From: CAYYJV01 sp964486395
GTDB lineage: Bacteria; Patescibacteriota; Minisyncoccia; Minisyncoccales; MHMH01
DNA: 12,686 nt
NCBI GenBank assembly: GCA_964486395.1
Contig: CAZALP010000017.1
Location: 1-12,686 of the forward strand
Direction of reading: 5' to 3'
The position numbers were made by a program, and so were the translations under genes. Each line of letters starts with the position of its first letter. Positions within the stretch are counted from its first letter, which is position 1. The notes under the pieces are model-generated. The model searched no databases, was not told the DNA's origin, and saw only the letters and a program-made list of their open reading frames with translations. This document shows, one piece after another, positions 7,115-12,686 of this stretch.

Positions 7115-8667
7115 TGGCTACAAAATCTCATAAGTATTATCTTGATGTGGGGAGGGCGACTGATTTGAAAAATCGGAGAGAAAGAAGAATTTATCGGGCC
7201 CTTGAAATATTGCCGGGCTCCCTGGTTTGGTTTACCCTGATCGGCATGATTTTGTTTTCTTGGCTTTTTCCCGCTTTTACCGCCTATTTCATCATTATTT
7301 TTTGCGTCTATTGGGTATTAAGGACTACTCATTTTGCCGTTCATTTAATAGCGGCCTACAGGAAAATGAAAAATAATTTGGAAGAAGACTGGCAAGAAAA
7401 ATTGAGTTTGTTGCCGGCCACCGACTGGAGAAAAATTTACCATTTGGTTATTTTCCCCACCTACAAAGAAAACTTGCCGGTACTGAGGGGTTCTTTTAAG
7501 GCATTGGCCAGGGCAAAATATCCCAAAGAAAGGATAATAGTGGTTTTGGGAATGGAAGAGAGAGCCGGGGAGGAGGCTAGAAAGATTGCTAAAGAAATTA
7601 AAAGAGAATTTGGGGATAAGTTTTTCAAATTGTTGATTACTGTTCACCCTGAAGGAATTGAGGGGGAAATTGCCGGCAAGGGTTCCAATGAGTGCTGGGC
7701 CGGCAAAGAGGCGAAAGAAAAAATTATCGACCCCTTGAAGATTCCTTACCAAAATGTCATTGTTTCTTGTTTTGACGCCGATACCCAGGTTTTTCCTCAA
7801 TATTTCAGCTGCCTGACTTATTACTACTTAACTTCCCCTAACGCCCTCAGATCCAGTTTTCAGCCCATTCCCCTTTATTTCAACAACATTTTAGAGGCGC
7901 CCTTTTTTTCCAGAGTGGTTTCTTCTTCTAATGTTTTCTGGCAAATGATGCAGCAACAACGGCCAGAAAAAGTTACGACGTACTCTTCCCACTCCATGCC
8001 TTTCCAGGCATTGGTGGATATGAATTTCTGGCAGCCCAACGTGGTATCAGAAGACGCCGGAGCTTTCTGGAAAGCTTTTTTATTCTATGACGGCGACTAC
8101 CAGATAATTCCTATTCATTACCCTTTATCAATGGATTCCTGCGTGGCCAAGAATACTTTCAGGACCGCCGTCAATCAGTACAAACAGCAACGCAGGTGGG
8201 CTTGGGGGTCCGAGGGAATTCCCTATCTTTTGTTCGGTTTTTGGAAAAACAAAAAAATACCCTTTTACAAAAAATTCCGCTATGCTTTTTTGCTTTTGGA
8301 ATCTTTCTGGGCCTGGGGGACCAATGCCTTGCTTTTGCTTTGTTTGGGCTGGTTGCCTCTTCTTTTGGGAGGCAGCGAATTTAACAGCACTTTGCTTTCT
8401 TACAATCTTCCTCAAGCCACCAGCAATTTACTGACTTTTGCTTTGATCGGGTTGTTGGCTTGCGTGGTGGTCAGTACTTTGCTGCTAAGGTGGAGCCCTT
8501 TTCCCATTAGTCGTCGCAAAACCATGCTTATGGTGAGCCAATGGGTTTTTCTTCCCTTTTCTTTGATAATTTTCGGAGCAATTCCGGCTATTGAAGCACA
8601 AACCAGATTGATGCTGGGAAAATATATGGGGTTTTTCCCTACAGAAAAATTTAGAAAAAAGCCTTAA
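7114..8667 (+). CDS. Membrane family 2 glycosyltransferase (cellulose-synthase-like)
   Basis: The 517-residue protein has two N-terminal membrane helices (about 35-80), a cytoplasmic GT-A domain and about four C-terminal helices (about 388-500). All catalytic marks of processive-type GT2 enzymes are present: PTYKE at 115-119, KGSN at 189-192, the metal-binding D221-A-D223, the ED pair at 313-314 (VVSEDAGAFW) and the QQRRW motif at 358-362. These enzymes add sugars from a nucleotide donor, often passing the polymer through the membrane. I start it at 7114, where TAATG joins the previous stop and this start. The frame stays open back to an ATG at 7033, but that 27-residue extension is read across the conserved C-terminus of the previous gene and looks non-biological. 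Whether it makes a polymer or adds single sugars cannot be told. The core follows the SED/QxxRW group of GT2. Confidence 0.9.
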   Translation: MATKSHKYYLDVGRATDLKNRRERRIYRALEILPGSLVWFTLIGMILFSWLFPAFTAYFIIIFCVYWVLRTTHFAVHLIAAYRKMKNNLEEDWQEKLSLLPATDWRKIYHLVIFPTYKENLPVLRGSFKALARAKYPKERIIVVLGMEERAGEEARKIAKEIKREFGDKFFKLLITVHPEGIEGEIAGKGSNECWAGKEAKEKIIDPLKIPYQNVIVSCFDADTQVFPQYFSCLTYYYLTSPNALRSSFQPIPLYFNNILEAPFFSRVVSSSNVFWQMMQQQRPEKVTTYSSHSMPFQALVDMNFWQPNVVSEDAGAFWKAFLFYDGDYQIIPIHYPLSMDSCVAKNTFRTAVNQYKQQRRWAWGSEGIPYLLFGFWKNKKIPFYKKFRYAFLLLESFWAWGTNALLLLCLGWLPLLLGGSEFNSTLLSYNLPQATSNLLTFALIGLLACVVVSTLLLRWSPFPISRRKTMLMVSQWVFLPFSLIIFGAIPAIEAQTRLMLGKYMGFFPTEKFRKKP

Positions 8668-9027
8668 ATGATTATTAATTTTAAAAAGCTATTAAAAAGT
8701 TTTGGCTATGCTTTTGCGGGATTAAGATTTGCTTTTTCCGAGCAGACTTTCCGGATTTTTTGTCTGGCGGCAGCGGCAGTGATTTTTTTTATGTTTTGGT
8801 TTAAAATTTCTCTTTTCGAGAAAGTCATTTTGATATTGACCATTACTTTGGTAATGACTTTGGAATTGATTAATTCCCGCATTGAGAGAGTTTTGGATTT
8901 TCTGCAGCCGGACCACGACCCGAGAATCAAGGTAATCAAGGATATTTCGGCCGGCGCCGTCTTTTTGGCCTGCCTGGGAGCTCTAGCCATCGGAATTTTA
9001 ATATTTTGGCCTTATTTGGTAAAATAA
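8668..9027 (+). CDS. dgkA: DgkA-family lipid kinase (diacylglycerol or undecaprenol kinase)
   Basis: This 119-residue integral membrane protein has three hydrophobic segments (about 31-47, 51-66, 94-115), the size and layout of DgkA. The family signature is intact: FSEQTFR at 23-29, ELINSRIE at 66-73 (E66, N69, E73 equal the catalytic and metal-binding positions of E. coli DgkA) and K91-D92 in IKDISAGAV. The short LQPDHDPRIKVIKD stretch looks more like Gram-positive undecaprenol kinases than E. coli DgkA, so phosphorylation of undecaprenol is at least as likely as that of diacylglycerol. The ATG follows the previous stop with no gap. It closes the five-gene run, and either activity would recycle a lipid released by envelope glycan synthesis. 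Its last 26 bases, including the stop, recur exactly 131 bases downstream. Confidence 0.9.
   Translation: MIINFKKLLKSFGYAFAGLRFAFSEQTFRIFCLAAAAVIFFMFWFKISLFEKVILILTITLVMTLELINSRIERVLDFLQPDHDPRIKVIKDISAGAVFLACLGALAIGILIFWPYLVK
9002..9027 (+). repeat. 26-base direct repeat, copy 1 (3' end of dgkA)
   Basis: This copy encodes the last codons and stop of dgkA and is identical over 26 bases to 9133-9158. Bases immediately outside the two copies differ, so 26 is the exact length. It includes TGGTAAAAT (9017-9025), an extended -10 sequence that could start transcription near 9032. Confidence 0.93.
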
Positions 9028-9132
9028 GGACAAAATAGGGATTCTCCCGTGTTGGAAAAACAGGTCGCCTTAGGCGACCGTTAGAAACCGAAGGTTTCTA
9101 AAAGTAGGGGGTCGGGGGAATCCCTGTGTTCG
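9028..9132. other. 105-base structured insert between two direct repeats
   Basis: Three nested inverted repeats fold this segment into a three-way-junction shape. The outer stem pairs 9037-9048 with 9114-9125 (12 pairs, one of them G-U in RNA). Inside it lie GGTCGCC/GGCGACC (9063-9069 with 9073-9079, loop TTA) and TTAGAAACC/GGTTTCTAA (9081-9089 with 9093-9101, loop GAA). No reading frame of note is present, and no T-run follows either hairpin on the + strand. The insert with one repeat copy is 131 bases. It could be a non-autonomous mobile element, a structured RNA, or both. I do not recognise a known family. Confidence 0.65.
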
Positions 9133-9156
9133 TATTTTGGCCTTATTTGGTAAAAT
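9129..9156 (+). promoter_or_regulatory. Extended -10 promoter of the cysteine desulfurase gene, apparently leaderless
   Basis: TGG followed by TAAAAT (9148-9156) lies inside repeat copy 2, and exactly six bases separate it from the ATG at 9163. The -35 (TTCGTA at 9129-9134, spacer 16) is poor, as expected for an extended -10 promoter. No Shine-Dalgarno site is present. The layout matches that at 3938-3955. Confidence 0.5.
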
Positions 9157-9158
9157 AA
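9133..9158 (+). repeat. 26-base direct repeat, copy 2 (promoter region of nifS-like gene)
   Basis: Identical to the 3' end of dgkA at 9002-9027, offset by 131 bases. In this copy the sequence is non-coding and holds the putative -10 box of the downstream gene. Confidence 0.93.
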
Positions 9159-9162
9159 TTTT

Positions 9163-10326
9163 ATGGCAAAAATTTATTTAGACTACGCAGCTACAACTCC
9201 CGTCGACCCCAATGTTCTGAAAGCGATGTCTCCTTATTTTAAAAAGGACTTCGGCAATCCTTCTTCCATTCACGGATTTGGTCAGAAAGCTTTGGGAGCT
9301 GTGGATGAGGCCCGGGAAAAATTGGCTAATTTTTTGGGTTGCGACGCCACGGAAATCGTTTTTACGGGATCCGCTACCGAAGCCAACAACTTGGCTATTT
9401 TCGGTTTGGTCGGAAAAGGAGATCATATCATTACCTCTCAAATTGAGCACCACGCCGTTTTGGAGCCCTGCCAAATTTTAGAAAAAAGAGGAGTAGAAGT
9501 AACTTATTTGCCGGTGACAAAAGAAGGCCTGGTGGATCCAGATCAGGTGAAAAAAGCCATAAGGCCCAACACGGTTTTGGTTTCCATAATGTATGCCAAC
9601 AACGAAATTGGCACCGTGCAGCCTGTAGCTGAAATTGGCCAATTTCTTAAATCCAAAGCCCAAAATCCAAAACCCAAAATTTATTTCCACACCGATGCTG
9701 TCCAAGCGGTAAATTATTTGGATTGTAATGTGAAAAATTTAGGAGTGGATTTGCTGACCATAAGTTCTCATAAGATTTACGGACCAAAGGGCGTAGGATC
9801 TTTGTTTGTTAGGAAAGGAGTGCCCTTGAAACCCATAATTTATGGCGGCGGCCACGAGAGAGGGTTGAGATCGGGGACGGAAAACGTGGCGGGCGTTGTC
9901 GGCTTGGGCCAAGCCGTCGAAGAAATCCAAAATCCAAAACTCAAAATCCAAAATATTAGAATTAGACAGTTGAGAGACAAGATAATTAAAAGAATTACGA
10001 AAATCATTCCCGATTCTAGGTTGAACGGTTCTCCGAAACTGAGATTGCCAAACAACATTAACATCAGTTTTAAAGGGGTAGAGGGAGAAGCTTTAGTGAT
10101 AGCTTTGGACCAAAAAGGGATAGCAGTTTCTACGGGCTCGGCTTGTTCTTCCAAGAGCTTGAAACCGTCCCATGTGCTTTTGGCATTGGGCCTTTCCCAA
10201 GAGCAGGCCCACGGATCCTTGCGCATAAGCCTGGGGAAATTCACTACCGAAAAAGAGATTGAGAAGTTTTTAAAGGTTTTGCCTTCCGTAGTAAAAAGGC
10301 TAAGAGAAATATCGGGATATAAATAA
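9163..10326 (+). CDS. nifS: Cysteine desulfurase (NifS/IscS family)
   Basis: This PLP enzyme converts cysteine to alanine and holds the sulfur as a persulfide for Fe-S cluster and thiolated-RNA synthesis. The 387-residue product is of normal length. Key parts are visible: YLDYAATTP at the N-terminus, GSATEANN (69-76), the cofactor-stacking histidine in EHHAV (95-99), D178 in HTDAVQA, the PLP lysine K204 in SSHKIYGPKG, HERGLRSGTEN (231-241) and the catalytic C328 in TGSACSS. The immediate GSACSS context is that of the IscS/NifS group. Two tracts rich in Q, N, P and K (about 167-172 and 256-264) are encoded by AAAATCC-type repeats. The first adds about six residues just before the HTDAVQA strand compared with E. 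coli IscS as I recall it. The IscU-like gene follows after one base, making a desulfurase-scaffold pair. Confidence 0.97.
   Translation: MAKIYLDYAATTPVDPNVLKAMSPYFKKDFGNPSSIHGFGQKALGAVDEAREKLANFLGCDATEIVFTGSATEANNLAIFGLVGKGDHIITSQIEHHAVLEPCQILEKRGVEVTYLPVTKEGLVDPDQVKKAIRPNTVLVSIMYANNEIGTVQPVAEIGQFLKSKAQNPKPKIYFHTDAVQAVNYLDCNVKNLGVDLLTISSHKIYGPKGVGSLFVRKGVPLKPIIYGGGHERGLRSGTENVAGVVGLGQAVEEIQNPKLKIQNIRIRQLRDKIIKRITKIIPDSRLNGSPKLRLPNNINISFKGVEGEALVIALDQKGIAVSTGSACSSKSLKPSHVLLALGLSQEQAHGSLRISLGKFTTEKEIEKFLKVLPSVVKRLREISGYK
9649..9680 (+). repeat. Heptad AAAATCC-type repeat tract 1 within nifS
   Basis: Successive 7-base units (AAATCC, AAAGCCC, AAAATCC, AAAACCC, AAAAT) make a 32-base tract that is in frame and encodes KSKAQNPKPKI. 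A second tract of the same length lies at 9923-9954. Confidence 0.8.
9923..9954 (+). repeat. Heptad AAAATCC-type repeat tract 2 within nifS
   Basis: Units AAATCC, AAAATCC, AAAACTC, AAAATCC and AAAAT form a 32-base tract encoding IQNPKLKIQN. It differs from tract 1 at only a few bases but is read in another frame relative to the repeat unit. Confidence 0.8.
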
Positions 10327-10327
10327 T

Positions 10328-10720
10328 ATGAAATCACATTATTCAAAAGAAATCATTGAACATTTTCTTCATCCTAAGCATTTGGGGAAGATTAAGAATG
10401 CTTCTGGCGTTGGCGACACGGAAAATTTAAGATGCGGGGACGTTATGCGGATTTACATCAAAGTCAAGAAAGAAAAAGGAAAGGAAATAATTGAAGATGT
10501 AAAATTTGAGACATTAGGATGCGCGGCAGCTGTAGCCGCTTCCGATATGATTTGCGAATTAGCCAAAGGAAAAACCCTTGAAAAAGCCCTAACGGTTGGC
10601 TATAAAAATATTAGCAGTAAGTTGGGCGACTTGCCGCCAATGAAAGTACACTGCGCTCAACTGGCCCAAACGGGGCTGAAAATGGCCATTGAGGATTACC
10701 AAAAGAAGAAACGACAATGA
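10328..10720 (+). CDS. iscU: IscU/NifU-N-type Fe-S cluster scaffold
   Basis: IscU receives sulfur from the cysteine desulfurase, assembles a [2Fe-2S] cluster and passes it on. The 130-residue product has the usual small single-domain size. The three ligand cysteines are present: C36 in RCGDVM (with the conserved D38), C65 in TLGCAAAVAASD and C109 in VHCAQLA. LPPMK at 102-106 matches the LPPVK motif that binds the HscA chaperone in E. coli IscU, although no hscA or hscB gene lies in the window. C76 is an extra cysteine. The motif before the first cysteine (ENLR) lacks the proline usual there, and GCAAAVAASD replaces the common GCGxxxASxS, so this is a divergent member. It starts one base after the nifS stop, and its TGA overlaps the next ATG (ATGA). 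Confidence 0.92.
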   Translation: MKSHYSKEIIEHFLHPKHLGKIKNASGVGDTENLRCGDVMRIYIKVKKEKGKEIIEDVKFETLGCAAAVAASDMICELAKGKTLEKALTVGYKNISSKLGDLPPMKVHCAQLAQTGLKMAIEDYQKKKRQ

Positions 10721-11979
10721 AATTTCCCAAATTTTGGAAAAATAAAATTTTTTGGCTGATAGTTTCTACCGTTTTTATTTCTTCCGTTTTTGGCTTTGGG
10801 GCGGGATTGATTTCCGGCACCTATTTTTATCTGGATATCAAAAATTACCTTTCTGATTTTCCCGGAGTTCAAAAAGTCGAAAAAATCGTTGAGAAGGAAT
10901 ATATCCCCCAGACTTCGCAGGAAGAAAAAATCATTAATATAGTTAAGGAGGTTTCTCCGGCCGTGGTCAGCATCGTCATTACCAAAGATATGCCCATTTT
11001 TGAACAATATTATTACAATCCTTTCGGCGACAACCCTTTCTTTGATATCCAGATACCCGGACAGCGCCAGATAGGCACTGAGAAAAAAGAAATCGGCGGG
11101 GGAACGGGTTTTATAGTTTCCGAAGACGGCCTGATTTTAACCAACAAGCACGTGGTTTTGGATGAGGAAGCAGACTATACCATTTTGACTAACGATGGCA
11201 GAAAGTTTCCGGCCCGGGTTTTGGCTAAGGATCCCGTTCAGGATTTGGCCATATTGAAAATCTCAAGGGAAAAGGTCATCGATAAAGAGGGGAATCTATT
11301 GTCAAAAACTTTTCCCACGGTTAAGCTGGGAGACTCAGACCAGCTGCAAATGGGCCAGACCGTGGTGGCCATAGGCAATGTTTTGGGAGAATTTAGGAAT
11401 TCTGTTTCAGTGGGCGTAATTTCGGGCCTAGGTAGAACGATTACAGCTTCCGGAGGGGGGTTCGTGGAGACCATTGAAGATGTTATCCAGACGGACGCTG
11501 CCATTAATAAGGGTAATTCCGGCGGGCCGCTTTTAAATTTGCAAGGGGAGGTTGTAGGGATAAATACTGCTACCGTGATGGGAGCTCAGAACATCGGTTT
11601 TGCCATACCCGTCAACAAAGCCAAAAAAGACATCGAGCAGGTAAAAACTTTGGGCAAAATAGTTTATCCCTTTTTGGGAGTGAGGTATGTAATGGTTACA
11701 GAAGAAGTTCAGAAAGAAAACGACTTGCCTGTAGATTACGGGGCCTGGATTGTGGTAGGCCAAGGGGAGCCTGCCATAGTGCCCGATTCTGCTGCCGACA
11801 AGGCAGGGCTTCGGGAAGGAGACATCATTTTGGAATTCGACAATGAGAAAATCACTACAACTAATTCTTTGGCCAAAATTATTATGAAATATAATCCTGG
11901 AGATAAGGTAGTTCTGTTGGTTTTAAGAGATGAAAAAGAAAAAATTATCACCGTTACCCTTGGTAAACGATCAGAGTAA
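10717..11979 (+). CDS. htrA: HtrA/DegP-family serine protease with one PDZ domain
   Basis: A 420-residue surface protease for protein quality control outside the membrane. An N-terminal helix (about 12-36) anchors it. A spacer with a YYYNPFGDNPFF aromatic stretch (98-109) precedes the trypsin-like domain (about 125-305). The catalytic triad is complete: H145 in LTNKHVV, D176 in QDLAILKI and S268 in GNSGGPLLN. One PDZ domain follows (about 318-415), containing AADKAGLREGDIILEF. This is the one-PDZ arrangement of DegS and of Gram-positive HtrA, rather than the two-PDZ DegP. The start overlaps the iscU stop as ATGA, so it is translationally coupled to the Fe-S genes. No functional link to them is evident. 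Two hairpin terminators follow. Confidence 0.96.
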   Translation: MKFPKFWKNKIFWLIVSTVFISSVFGFGAGLISGTYFYLDIKNYLSDFPGVQKVEKIVEKEYIPQTSQEEKIINIVKEVSPAVVSIVITKDMPIFEQYYYNPFGDNPFFDIQIPGQRQIGTEKKEIGGGTGFIVSEDGLILTNKHVVLDEEADYTILTNDGRKFPARVLAKDPVQDLAILKISREKVIDKEGNLLSKTFPTVKLGDSDQLQMGQTVVAIGNVLGEFRNSVSVGVISGLGRTITASGGGFVETIEDVIQTDAAINKGNSGGPLLNLQGEVVGINTATVMGAQNIGFAIPVNKAKKDIEQVKTLGKIVYPFLGVRYVMVTEEVQKENDLPVDYGAWIVVGQGEPAIVPDSAADKAGLREGDIILEFDNEKITTTNSLAKIIMKYNPGDKVVLLVLRDEKEKIITVTLGKRSE

Positions 11980-12000
11980 ATAATCCGTGAGATTATTTTT
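11978..12000 (+). terminator. First hairpin terminator after htrA
   Basis: AAATAATC (11978-11985) pairs perfectly with GATTATTT (11991-11998) around a five-base loop, and the T residues run on to 12000. The stem starts within the htrA stop codon. It is AU-rich and therefore probably weak alone. Confidence 0.5.
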
Positions 12001-12007
12001 AGATTTT

Positions 12008-12041
12008 AGAGTTTGGTTTTGAGCCAAGCTCTTGATTTTTT
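12008..12041 (+). terminator. Second intrinsic terminator after htrA
   Basis: AGAGTTTGG (12008-12016) pairs with CCAAGCTCT (12024-12032) with one G-U pair, around the loop TTTTGAG. It is followed by TGATTTTTT (12033-12041). This is the better of the two htrA terminators. Confidence 0.8.
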
Positions 12042-12060
12042 AAAGATTTTGTGTTAAATT
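12032..12060 (+). promoter_or_regulatory. Putative clpB promoter
   Basis: TTGATT (12032-12037), a 17-base spacer and TAAATT (12055-12060) preceded by TGT form a reasonable sigma70-type promoter with an extended -10. Transcription would start near 12067, leaving about five bases before the ATG at 12072. TATATT at 12061-12066 is an alternative -10 that would make the transcript fully leaderless. No CIRCE operator is seen. Confidence 0.45.
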
Positions 12061-12071
12061 TATATTGAAAT

Positions 12072-12686
12072 ATGAACGGAGGAAATTTTACTCACAAAGC
12101 GCAAGAGGCCATTTTAATGGCCCAAGATATTGCTAGGGAGCAAGGGCAGCAGCAAATTGACGCTCTGCATCTGCTTTTGGCTTTGGTTAGTCAGGAGGGA
12201 AGCGTGGTTTTAACTTTGCTTCAGAAATTGGGAGTGGATATAGAGGGATTGAAAAAGAAGACTCAAGTTGCTTTGGGAAAAATCCCCAACATTGCCGCTC
12301 CTCAGTCCTTCGGCCAGTTTTATCTTACCCAAGATATGGCCAAAGTCCTGGAAAGGGCCCGCCAGGAGTCGATGAAAATGAACGACGACTTTATTTCAGT
12401 GGAGCACTTTTTCCTGGCTTTGCTGGATACTCAGACCAAAGCCAAGGAAATTTTGGAGAAGGCCAGCTTTTTCCAACCGGGCAGGGGCACTGCCACTATG
12501 GAGTTCGGAAAGCTGAATTATGGAGACGCTTTGAAGATTTTGAATCAGATCAGGGGAGGTCAAAGGATTACCGATCCCGCTCCCGAGACCAAATACCAGG
12601 TAGTGGAAAAATACGCTAGGAATCTTACCCAGCTTGCCCAGGCAGGGAAATTGGATCCTGTTATTGGCAGAGAAAACGAAATAAGA
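12072..12686 (+). CDS. clpB: ClpB disaggregase, N-terminal part (3' partial)
   Basis: The frame runs from the ATG at 12072 to the window end, giving 205 residues. ClpB is the cytoplasmic Hsp100 ATPase that threads aggregated proteins together with DnaK. FTHKAQEAILMAQDIA (6-21) and DALHLLLALVSQEGS (30-44) are the first Clp N repeat, and DDFISVEHFFLALL (105-118) is the second. QIRGGQRITDP (159-169) and then QAGKLDPVIGRENEIR (190-205) lead into AAA domain 1; this junction is typical of ClpB rather than ClpA or ClpC. Compared with E. coli ClpB as I recall it, about 15 extra residues (roughly 132-150) lie between the N domain and that junction. The start has no Shine-Dalgarno site upstream; GGAGG occurs just inside the gene (12078-12082) with no start codon placed to use it. 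The gene is separated from htrA by two terminators. Confidence 0.94.
   Translation, partial: MNGGNFTHKAQEAILMAQDIAREQGQQQIDALHLLLALVSQEGSVVLTLLQKLGVDIEGLKKKTQVALGKIPNIAAPQSFGQFYLTQDMAKVLERARQESMKMNDDFISVEHFFLALLDTQTKAKEILEKASFFQPGRGTATMEFGKLNYGDALKILNQIRGGQRITDPAPETKYQVVEKYARNLTQLAQAGKLDPVIGRENEIR

Noticed and set aside
7345..7800. 151-codon open frame on the minus strand inside the GT2 gene
   Set aside because: It lies fully inside a catalytic domain with all motifs intact and shows no recognisable protein features of its own.
9056..9079. Minus-strand intrinsic terminator (GGTCGCC hairpin followed by TGTTTTT)
   Set aside because: The pattern fits, but no minus-strand gene ends here, and the hairpin is better explained as part of the larger structured insert.
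9002..9158. CRISPR array
   Set aside because: There are only two repeat copies, one of them is coding, and the single intervening segment is 105 bases and self-complementary. No cas genes are present.
9840..10346. 168-codon open frame on the minus strand across nifS
   Set aside because: It is a mirror of the strongly supported nifS frame, and part of it (FWILSFGFWIS) is simply the complement of the heptad repeat. It has no promoter or ribosome site.
10718..10720. Possible UGA recoding (glycine) as in Gracilibacteria/Absconditabacteria
   Set aside because: TGA ends the IscU-like protein at normal family length with an ATGA junction to htrA, and the other genes show no internal in-frame UGA. 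The standard code fits.

Overview
The window looks like a stretch of a small, gene-dense bacterial genome, most probably a Candidate Phyla Radiation (Patescibacteria, Parcubacteria-like) lineage. This is an inference, not a proof. It rests on a ComEC that stops after its membrane domain, tightly packed genes with few Shine-Dalgarno sites, apparently leaderless genes at the heads of transcription units, and AAAATCC-type heptad tracts that I associate with such genomes. The standard stop assignment fits: UGA ends the IscU-like gene at the normal family length, which argues against the UGA-glycine code of Gracilibacteria and Absconditabacteria.

Layout. (1) 1-1398 (+) is the 3' part of comEC, a DNA-uptake channel gene. 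(2) 1498-3855 (-) is lon, convergent with comEC, with its own intrinsic terminator. A short 97-base divergent promoter region (3856-3952) separates lon from the next unit. (3) 3953-9027 (+) is a closely packed five-gene run: a GT-B glycosyltransferase-like protein, an EamA/DMT-type membrane protein, a membrane-anchored or secreted clan GH-A glycosidase-like protein, a membrane GT2 glycosyltransferase, and a small DgkA/undecaprenol-kinase-family protein. Overlaps or gaps are 0-1 base except one 13-base overlap. (4) 9028-9162 is a non-coding region with a 105-base, strongly structured insert bracketed by a perfect 26-base direct repeat. One repeat copy is the 3' end of dgkA and the other is the apparent promoter of the next gene. 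(5) 9163-11979 (+) holds a cysteine desulfurase, an IscU-type Fe-S scaffold and an HtrA-type protease, coupled end to end and closed by two tandem hairpin terminators. (6) 12072-end (+) is the 5' part of clpB.

How the genes fit together. Lon, HtrA and ClpB are protein quality control in the cytoplasm, at the cell surface, and for disaggregation respectively. The NifS/IscU pair mobilises sulfur and builds Fe-S clusters. The five-gene run is best read as a cell-envelope glycan or glycolipid module: glycosyl transfer onto a lipid or polymer, a possible lipid-sugar translocator, trimming outside the membrane, and lipid-alcohol recycling. Its product cannot be told from sequence. I see no CRISPR array, defence system, tRNA, rRNA or transposase gene. 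The items most worth following are the repeat-bracketed structured element at 9002-9158, the matching leaderless start architecture at 3938-3955 and 9148-9165, the heptad tracts inside nifS, and the envelope operon. No stretch longer than 300 bases lacks a gene.
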